From: CAZCSK01 sp964501265
Lineage (GTDB): Bacteria; Actinomycetota; CADDZG01; JAHWKV01
DNA length: 17,776 nt
Direction of reading: 5' to 3'
NCBI GenBank assembly: GCA_964501265.1
Contig: CAZCSK010000044.1
Location: forward strand, 1 to 17,776
The notes under the pieces were generated by a model. The model was not told the origin of the DNA, searched no databases, and saw only the letters and a program-made list of their open reading frames with translations. Made by a program: the position numbers and the translations under genes. Below are positions 12,335 through 17,776 of the stretch, one piece after another (within the stretch, counting starts at the first letter, position 1; every line of letters starts with the position of its first letter).

Positions 12335-13126
12335 ATGTCACTGAAGATCGCGGTGTGCGTCAAACGCGTACCGGATACAGCTGCCGACAAGAAACTGGAC
12401 GCTGCCGACTTCACGCTCGACCGTGAGTCGGTGGAGTCGATTTTGAACCCTGTCGACGAAATGGCGGTCGAGGAAGCACTCAAGCTGAAGGAATCATCGC
12501 AAGGTGAAGTGACTGTGATTTCCATGGGCCCCGAGGGAGCTCAAGCCAATGCCATAAGAAAGGCCCTGTCCATGGGGGCCGACAAAGGGGTGCATCTGAC
12601 CGACGCGGCGCTTCACGGTTCGGACGCCCAAGCTGTGGCGTACGCGCTAGGGGAGGTCGTACGCAAGGGCGAGTACGACATCATTTTTTGCGGGGCCGAG
12701 TCGACCGATGCCCGCACTTCTCTTGTTCCCCCAGCTCTTGCCGATAATCTGGGTCTGCCTAACCTCAACTTCGTGAAGAACATCACGGTTGCCGATGGTG
12801 TCGTGACGGCGCATCGCGAGACCGATCGCGGACACGACGTCGTCGAGGGGCCCCTGCCCGCAGTCGTGGGAGTAGTTTGGGGCGCAAACGAACCGCGCTA
12901 TCCATCGTTTAAAGGGATCATGGCCGCTAAGAACAAGCCCGTTGAGACGTTGGGAATTGCCGATGTGGGGATCGACGCTTCGCGAGTCGGGCTGGAGGGC
13001 TCGGCGACTCAAGTGTTGGAGTTTGGCGCCCGGCCCGCTGAGCGCCAGAAGATCATTGTCGACAACTCCGATGGTGAGGGCCATTTGAAACTGGCCGACT
13101 TCCTGCAAGAGCAGAAATTTATCTAG
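12335..13126 (+). CDS. etfB: Electron transfer flavoprotein subunit beta
   Basis: This is the 263-aa beta subunit of the heterodimeric electron transfer flavoprotein, which accepts electrons from acyl-CoA dehydrogenases and passes them to the quinone pool through ETF:quinone oxidoreductase. Family signatures are KIAVCVKRVPDT at the start, LNPVDEMAVEEAL (about 44-56), VISMGPEGAQ, and the CGAESTDARTSLVPPALADN segment (from about 110), part of the AMP/interface region. The length is normal. The ATG is fixed by AGGGAGG. etfA follows 21 nt later, forming the classic etfBA pair, next to crotonase and mutase genes that would need it. Confidence 0.96.
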   Translation: MSLKIAVCVKRVPDTAADKKLDAADFTLDRESVESILNPVDEMAVEEALKLKESSQGEVTVISMGPEGAQANAIRKALSMGADKGVHLTDAALHGSDAQAVAYALGEVVRKGEYDIIFCGAESTDARTSLVPPALADNLGLPNLNFVKNITVADGVVTAHRETDRGHDVVEGPLPAVVGVVWGANEPRYPSFKGIMAAKNKPVETLGIADVGIDASRVGLEGSATQVLEFGARPAERQKIIVDNSDGEGHLKLADFLQEQKFI

Positions 13127-13147
13127 AGAGGGGCGCGCAACAAGCAA

Positions 13148-14125
13148 ATGTCGGACGTTTGGGTACTGGTTGACCACGAAGACGGCGTGACAAGCAAAGT
13201 CACCCATCAATTGCTGACGGCCGCGCGGTCTTTGGCCAAAGAAGCCGGCGGAGAGCCGGTGGCGGTGTTTCTTGGCACCGGGTGGGGAAAAGCTAAGGAA
13301 AGACTCGAGAAGTTTGGTGCGGCAAAGGCGCTGGTTGGCGAGTCAGAGGACTTTGCCAATTACGTCGCGGCCCCACACGTCGAGGCCCTCTCGAAGTTAA
13401 TCACCGAGCGCCAACCTTGGGGTGTTCTTTTCGCAAGTGTCGCCGGCGGAAAGGAGATCGCCACACGGGTGGCGGCGCGTCTGCAGTTGGGAGTGCTGGC
13501 CGATTCAACAAATGTCGTCGTGGAGGCGGGCAAGCCCGTTGCGGAATATTCCGCGTTCGGGGGCTCGACCCTAGTCAAAAAGACGCTAAAGAAGGGGCCG
13601 TTCCTTGTTTGCGTCAAGCCAAATGCCTTCGTCGCCGAAGAAGCACCAGCCTCATTGCAGGAGGAGAGCATTGATGTTGCGGTGTCCGACGACGCAAAGC
13701 GAGTAGTGATCAAAGAGCGCGTCCAGAAAGAAGCCGGTGGAAGGCCGCCGGTCGAATCGGCGGCCATCATCGTGTCCGGCGGCAGGGGCCTGCAAGAACC
13801 GGCCAACTTCTCAGTGGTCGAGGCTCTTGCCGACCAATTGGGGGCAGCAGTCGGAGCCTCGCGGGCGGCTGTCGATGCGGGATGGTATCCACATTCAAAT
13901 CAAGTCGGGCAGACCGGAAAGACGGTTTCGCCGCAGCTTTATATTGCGGTTGGGATCTCGGGGGCCATTCAACATAGGGCGGGAATGCAGACTTCGAAGA
14001 CGATTGTGGCCATCAACAAAGATCCAGAAGCGCCGATCTTTCAGATGGTCGACTTCGGCGTCGTCGGCGACCTTTTCGACATTCTGCCAAAACTCACCGA
14101 GGAAATAGAGGCGCGAAGGGGCTGA
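13148..14125 (+). CDS. etfA: Electron transfer flavoprotein subunit alpha
   Basis: This is the 325-aa alpha subunit of ETF, which carries most of the FAD site. The C-terminal FAD domain shows SGGRGLQEPANF (from 210), GASRAAVDAGWYPHSNQVGQ (from 236) and TGKTVSPQLYIAVGISGAIQ (from 256), followed by HRAGM. These are the standard FAD-contact stretches of the family. The N-terminal domain is typical. No N-terminal ferredoxin or bifurcation-specific sequence is evident, so a conventional ETF is favoured, though bifurcation cannot be excluded by eye. The ATG at 13148 lies 21 nt after etfB with no close Shine-Dalgarno. A palindromic repeat starts 8 bp after its stop. Confidence 0.96.
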   Translation: MSDVWVLVDHEDGVTSKVTHQLLTAARSLAKEAGGEPVAVFLGTGWGKAKERLEKFGAAKALVGESEDFANYVAAPHVEALSKLITERQPWGVLFASVAGGKEIATRVAARLQLGVLADSTNVVVEAGKPVAEYSAFGGSTLVKKTLKKGPFLVCVKPNAFVAEEAPASLQEESIDVAVSDDAKRVVIKERVQKEAGGRPPVESAAIIVSGGRGLQEPANFSVVEALADQLGAAVGASRAAVDAGWYPHSNQVGQTGKTVSPQLYIAVGISGAIQHRAGMQTSKTIVAINKDPEAPIFQMVDFGVVGDLFDILPKLTEEIEARRG

Positions 14126-14132
14126 ACCCTAC

Positions 14133-14236
14133 CGCTGAAACGGGGAGGCGTGACCCCCTACCGCGCTTCGGGTCAGGAGGACGGGGGTCGCGCAGGTCCG
14201 AGCATTCCGGCGCGCAGCGGAAAGGACTTCAGCGCG
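14133..14236 (+). repeat. Palindromic dispersed repeat, copy B (after etfA)
   Basis: This 104-bp element matches 1557-1661 over its length. Terminal inverted repeats CGCTGAA (14133-14139) and TTCAGCG (14228-14234) are perfect. Inner arms GCGTGACCCCC (14148-14158) and GGGGGTCGCGC (14183-14193) pair with one mismatch, which is G-T type and still allows a G-U pair in RNA. The right half is about 85% identical to copy A, while the loop differs. It fills nearly the whole 132-bp gap between etfA and the next gene, and its end abuts a possible promoter. Confidence 0.85.
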
Positions 14237-14245
14237 GGCGTCCGA

Positions 14246-14251
14246 TAGGTT
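14246..14251 (+). promoter_or_regulatory. Putative -10 box for a leaderless transcript
   Basis: TAGGTT (TANNNT) is followed by 6 nt and the ATG at 14258. There is no Shine-Dalgarno. The box begins 10 bp after the end of the palindromic repeat, so any -35 contacts would fall at the repeat's right end. Confidence 0.4.
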
Positions 14252-14257
14252 AGTGGA

Positions 14258-15670
14258 ATGGCCAAACCCTCCTGGGACGACTTCGACTCTGGCGACCTGA
14301 ACCGGCTTCGCGACAAGTTGCTGCGCCGCCAAGTCCGATTCCAGTTGTACGCGTTCAGTCCTTACTACCGCAAGGCGCTGGAAGGCACGTCCGTTTCGAC
14401 TCGAGGCCTCAACGGAATCAAAGATCTGGGGTCTCTTCCGCTGGTGGATCGCTCCGCTCTCGCCGCAGCCCCGGATGACTTCGTCCTTAAGTCGGAGCCG
14501 CACCTCATTCAGCGTCTTGGCTCGGGGCGGCAAGTGGCTGATGTGGCGATGGCGAAACTTCTCGGAGGCATGGAAGGGTCGAGCAAGATGCTCGGTCAAG
14601 ATTACGATCCGGTTCACACACTCGAAACTTTAGGAGCATCGATCGAGCCGGTTCCGATCCGCCTCACCAGACGCGACATCGGAACCTTGGCTACGCAGGG
14701 CCGCAGGATGTTGCAAGTCGCTGGTGCCGGACCGTCCGACGTCGTCTTGAATCTGCTCGAGCCTGTAGCCTCCGGCGGGTTCTGGTCCGCGTGGCTCGGA
14801 GCGGTCGCATTCGGCATCAAGCAAATCGCGCCGGGATATGTCGAGCCGCAGCGCGCGGCCTCACTCGCAAAGAGTTCCGGTGCGACCGTAATGCTCGCGC
14901 GAGCATCAGATGCCCTCGATGTTCTCGAGGCCGCGGGCTCACTGCCGGATTTAAAGGTCCTAATCCTAGCGCCCGAACCGGTCGGGCAATCGCTTAAGTA
15001 CCGGATTCACGAAATGGCCGGAGACGCAGTCGATATTGTTTCGACCTATCAGTTCGCAGAGGGCCGAGCGGTATGGGCTGAGTGCCGCCAAGGCTCGGCA
15101 TCGGCAGAAGCCGGATATCACACCTATCCCGACTTCGATGTGGTCGAGATCCTTTTGCGCCGCTCCGATGCTCTGGCGCCCTTGGGACAACCGGGAGAGG
15201 TGGCGTTCACGGGTCTCGATCAGCGCGGAACTGCATTGATGCGATACAGACCGGGCGACGTCGCGACCGGAGGCATCCGCACCGGCCGCTGTCCATTCTG
15301 TAATCGTAACTTGGACCGCGTGCTGGGCCCCATTCGCCGCACCGAAAAGTTGATCCCCATTCATCTCAAAGAATCGTCCGCAATGGAAATGGACGCGGAC
15401 GTCGTTGCGGAGGTAATGGCGCATCCTGCAGTGGCCGCCTGGGGTGTCGAAATCCGCAAGGCCCCTGACGGTGGGGGCCGCGACGAAGTGTACGTTTATT
15501 TCAGGCCGGGAGGCAGCGTCAACGTCGCATCGATGGTCGCGGAGATCGACGCTCGCCTTCGCTCCGAGGCCGGTTTTGCTCCGAGCCAGCTCATCAAATC
15601 AGCCTCGACAACTCCCGGATTCGTGGACCGCCGCCCGGCGGAAACCCGTCGCCTTATCATTGAGGCGTGA
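14258..15670 (+). CDS. Phenylacetate-CoA ligase-like (ANL superfamily) protein, catalytic motifs degenerate
   Basis: This 470-aa protein has the outline of PaaK-type adenylate-forming enzymes: FSPYYRKAL near 33-41, a YQFAEGRAVWAEC segment (264-276, in place of the usual Y..TE motif), RGTALMRYRPGDV (323-335), a CPFC pair (345-348) where PaaK has Cys-rich loops, and a C-terminal subdomain from about 375. The Ser/Thr/Gly-rich phosphate-binding loop (SGTTG) expected near residues 85-110 is not found, and the C-terminal catalytic Lys is replaced by an Arg-rich end (RRPAETRRLIIE). It may be inactive as a ligase or do something else. It starts the group with the cysteine desulfurase and mnmA; its TGA overlaps the next ATG by one base. 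The fold assignment is moderately sure, the function unknown. Confidence 0.75.
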   Translation: MAKPSWDDFDSGDLNRLRDKLLRRQVRFQLYAFSPYYRKALEGTSVSTRGLNGIKDLGSLPLVDRSALAAAPDDFVLKSEPHLIQRLGSGRQVADVAMAKLLGGMEGSSKMLGQDYDPVHTLETLGASIEPVPIRLTRRDIGTLATQGRRMLQVAGAGPSDVVLNLLEPVASGGFWSAWLGAVAFGIKQIAPGYVEPQRAASLAKSSGATVMLARASDALDVLEAAGSLPDLKVLILAPEPVGQSLKYRIHEMAGDAVDIVSTYQFAEGRAVWAECRQGSASAEAGYHTYPDFDVVEILLRRSDALAPLGQPGEVAFTGLDQRGTALMRYRPGDVATGGIRTGRCPFCNRNLDRVLGPIRRTEKLIPIHLKESSAMEMDADVVAEVMAHPAVAAWGVEIRKAPDGGGRDEVYVYFRPGGSVNVASMVAEIDARLRSEAGFAPSQLIKSASTTPGFVDRRPAETRRLIIEA

Positions 15671-16845
15671 TGCATTACCTGGATAACGCCGCCACCACTC
15701 CGCTTCGAGACGAAGTCCTCGAGGCCATGATGCCTTACCTTCGAGGATCATTTGGCAATCCCGCCAGTGTTTACGCGGCCGGGCGGCAAGCGAAGAAGGG
15801 GCTCGAGGAGGCCCGCGAGAAGGTAGCAGCCGCGATCGGCAGTGAACCGTCGGAAATTATCTTCACCGGCGGCGGCACGGAAGCCGACAACCTAGCCATA
15901 AAGGGCACAGCCGAAAAGCTCCACGCCGGAGGGACCCAAAATAACCACATCATCGCCAGTTCGATCGAGCACCACGCTGTCCTTCATTCGGCGGAGTGGC
16001 TTGAACGTCGCGGCCACCGAATTACTTTCTTGCCCGTCGATCGGTCGGCACTCGTTGACCTTGAGGCACTCGAATCGTCATGCTCTGATGAGACCATTCT
16101 TGTTTCGGTGATGGCGGCGAACAACGAAGTGGGAACTATTCAGCCCGTCACCGAAGTCGCCCGCATCGCGCGGGAGCGATCCCCGGCGCTGGTGCACACC
16201 GACGCGGTGCAGGGCCTCGGCAAGATCTCGCTCAACGTGGGTGAATTGGACGTTGACCTGGCTACATTCTCTGCCCACAAGATTGGAGGTCCAAAGGGAG
16301 TCGGCGCGCTATACGTTCGCAGCAGGAGTCACATAGCACCTCTTGTGCACGGTGGCGGACAGGAGCGCGACCTTCGGTCGGGCACCTCAAATGTCGCAGG
16401 CATTGTGGGATTCGGTGAGGCGGCGCGGCTTGCCGCCCTTGAGGCTGACAGCGAAGCCCAAAGACTGGCGAAATTGCGCGACCGATTGGAGGCGGGTTTG
16501 CAGGCCAGCATTGAAGGGATTCGCGTCAACGGCGGCGACGGTCCACGGTTACCCGGCACTTCAAACGTGAGCATCGACGGGGTGGAGGGCGAATCGCTGC
16601 TTCTCATGCTCGATGCGATGCAGATCGCTGCATCGAGTGGGTCGGCCTGCACGTCGGGGTCGCTCGATCCATCGCACGTACTGTTGGCGATGGGACTTGT
16701 CCCCGAATTGGCTCATGGGTCGTTGCGCTTTTCCTTGGGTCGGACAAGTAGCGACGAGGACATCGATGCCGTTCTGTCGGCCCTGCCAATCATCGTTGAG
16801 CGATTGCGCTCAATAGCTCCTCTTGGAGAGACGGTGTCCAGATGA
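15670..16845 (+). CDS. iscS: Cysteine desulfurase (IscS/NifS class)
   Basis: This 391-aa PLP enzyme removes sulfur from L-cysteine and passes it as a persulfide to partners. It starts MHYLDNAATTPL, typical of the family. The PLP Lys is in SAHKIGGPKG (about residue 204), the PLP-stacking His in SSIEHHAV, and the catalytic Cys in SSGSACTSGSLDPSHVL (about residue 327) on the mobile loop; the SACTSG form marks group I enzymes. ATG at 15670 is chosen because GAGG lies 4 nt upstream and the stop of the preceding gene overlaps it (TGATG); GTG at 15667 is also possible. Its stop overlaps the mnmA start (ATGA), pointing to sulfur supply for tRNA thiolation, and probably for Fe-S clusters too. Confidence 0.96.
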   Translation: MHYLDNAATTPLRDEVLEAMMPYLRGSFGNPASVYAAGRQAKKGLEEAREKVAAAIGSEPSEIIFTGGGTEADNLAIKGTAEKLHAGGTQNNHIIASSIEHHAVLHSAEWLERRGHRITFLPVDRSALVDLEALESSCSDETILVSVMAANNEVGTIQPVTEVARIARERSPALVHTDAVQGLGKISLNVGELDVDLATFSAHKIGGPKGVGALYVRSRSHIAPLVHGGGQERDLRSGTSNVAGIVGFGEAARLAALEADSEAQRLAKLRDRLEAGLQASIEGIRVNGGDGPRLPGTSNVSIDGVEGESLLLMLDAMQIAASSGSACTSGSLDPSHVLLAMGLVPELAHGSLRFSLGRTSSDEDIDAVLSALPIIVERLRSIAPLGETVSR

Positions 16846-17776
16846 AGCGCAAGGCCGTCGTCGCGATGTCGGGAGGTGTCGACTCGTCAGTCGCCGCTGC
16901 ATTGATGAAACAGGACGGCTACGACGTCACGGGAATAATGCTGAAGTTGTGGGAGGGAGCCGCGGCTAATAATGAGAGCGGTTGCTGTTCTCTCGACGCT
17001 GCTGAGGACGCAAGACGCGTATCTCAGATCCTAGACATCCCTTTCTATGTCCTGAACTTCGCCGACCAATTCAAAGCGACCGTCGTCGCTAACTTCACAA
17101 GCCGGTATGCCGCGGGACTCACTCCAAATCCGTGCATTGAGTGCAATAGATCCGTCAAGTTTGCAACGCTGCTGCGGAAAGCCAGATCTTTCGGCGCTGA
17201 TGTGCTCGCAACGGGTCACTATGCCCGGGTCGATGAGGCAGCGGGCATGTATCGGTTGCGGCGAGGTGTCGATCAATCCAAAGACCAAAGCTATGTTCTC
17301 TACATGCTCGGGCAGGACGAGTTGTCTGCGGCGCGCTTTCCGGTGGGCCATTACTCGAAGCCAGATATACGGGCCGTGGCCTCGGAGCTGGGCCTGAAGA
17401 ATGCTCTCAAGAAGGACAGCCAGGAAATTTGCTTTGTGCCGCACGGGGACACCCACCGTTTCATCTCCGAACAGGTCCCGGAGGGATCCTTGCCGGGGCC
17501 GATCCTTGATGCAGAGGGGACGAGAGTTGGAACGCATCGAGGCTTCGCGCATTACACCATCGGCCAGCGCCGGGGGACGGGAGTCGCCGCGAAGGTGCCC
17601 GTGTATGTGAAGCACATTCGCCCCGTTGACAACACGATAGTCGTCGCGACGAGGCAACAACTGTGGGAGCAAGAATTTGAAGTAGAGGGCCTGAACTTTG
17701 TAAAGGGTCCTGGTGGGGAAGCATTCAGAGCGGCAGTGATGACGCGCTACAGGGGCCCCGAATCCGACGCGACGAT
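16842..17776 (+). CDS. mnmA: tRNA-uridine 2-sulfurtransferase (5' part)
   Basis: The first ~311 residues of MnmA (TrmU), which thiolates U34 of tRNA-Lys, -Glu and -Gln, run off the window end without a stop; about 50 residues are probably missing. The N-terminal PP-loop SGGVDSS is at residues 10-16. The first catalytic Cys (Cys101) is in TPNPCIECNRSVKF, and the second (Cys197) in DSQEICFVP. The GHYARV and HYTIGQRRG motifs are intact. The ATG at 16842 overlaps the desulfurase stop by 4 nt, so sulfur donor and acceptor are translated together. A GCCSLDAAEDARR stretch after residue 47 is typical of actinobacterial and related MnmA proteins. Confidence 0.97.
   Translation, partial: MKRKAVVAMSGGVDSSVAAALMKQDGYDVTGIMLKLWEGAAANNESGCCSLDAAEDARRVSQILDIPFYVLNFADQFKATVVANFTSRYAAGLTPNPCIECNRSVKFATLLRKARSFGADVLATGHYARVDEAAGMYRLRRGVDQSKDQSYVLYMLGQDELSAARFPVGHYSKPDIRAVASELGLKNALKKDSQEICFVPHGDTHRFISEQVPEGSLPGPILDAEGTRVGTHRGFAHYTIGQRRGTGVAAKVPVYVKHIRPVDNTIVVATRQQLWEQEFEVEGLNFVKGPGGEAFRAAVMTRYRGPESDAT

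Noticed and set aside
14129..14617. Minus-strand frame of 162 codons across repeat copy B and the ligase-like gene start
   Set aside because: It crosses the palindromic repeat and is antisense to a supported gene; no motif or ribosome binding site.

Overview
The window looks like ordinary chromosome from a moderately GC-rich bacterium, most likely a deep-branching or uncultured member of the Actinomycetota. The reasons are the ATP synthase operon running straight into murA, a MurA with Asp in place of the catalytic Cys (as in mycobacteria), frequent GTG/TTG starts, several starts that look leaderless, and an acyl-CoA mutase that resembles streptomycete IcmA. The phylum is an inference. No mobile element with a transposase, CRISPR array, tRNA or rRNA gene was recognised.

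Layout. (1) 1-4773, plus strand: the 3' part of atpA, then atpG, atpD, atpC and murA, closely packed except for an unusual 179-bp gap between atpG and atpD. That gap holds a perfect 13-bp hairpin, a 31-bp tandem duplication and one copy of a ~105-bp palindromic repeat. (2) 4775-5179, minus strand: a small three-helix membrane protein of unknown function. (3) 5219-8076, plus strand: a small NifU-type Fe-S protein, a MeaB/ArgK G-protein and the large subunit of a B12-dependent acyl-CoA mutase whose two specificity residues (Phe, Gln) match isobutyryl-CoA mutase rather than methylmalonyl-CoA mutase. (4) 10415-8073, minus strand: a four-gene operon with a 4-nt stop/start overlap at every junction. 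It encodes a CoA-pyrophosphatase-like NUDIX hydrolase, a lipoprotein with a thioredoxin-like CX4C domain, a membrane-anchored blue copper protein, and a 74-aa secreted/anchored peptide whose predicted mature N-terminus is His. (5) 10488-14125, plus strand: enoyl-CoA hydratase, a metallo-beta-lactamase-fold hydrolase, etfB and etfA. (6) A second copy of the palindromic repeat (14133-14236), followed by 14258-17776, plus strand: a degenerate phenylacetate-CoA-ligase-like protein, a cysteine desulfurase and mnmA (cut by the window edge), again with overlapping junctions.

How the parts fit. Isobutyryl-CoA from valine could be isomerised to butyryl-CoA by the mutase, with MeaB protecting and repairing it. 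Butyryl-CoA could then enter beta-oxidation, with ETF taking electrons from an acyl-CoA dehydrogenase (not in this window) and the crotonase hydrating the enoyl-CoA. The B12-binding small subunit of the mutase is not here. The copper/thiol operon probably serves the cell surface or the respiratory chain. The cysteine desulfurase and MnmA form a tRNA s2U34 thiolation pair. I found no clear new defence or mobile system. The most notable points are the dispersed palindromic repeat placed inside core operons, the isobutyryl-CoA mutase signature, the truncated ATP synthase epsilon subunit, the copper-protein operon, and the ANL-family protein that lacks the usual catalytic motifs.
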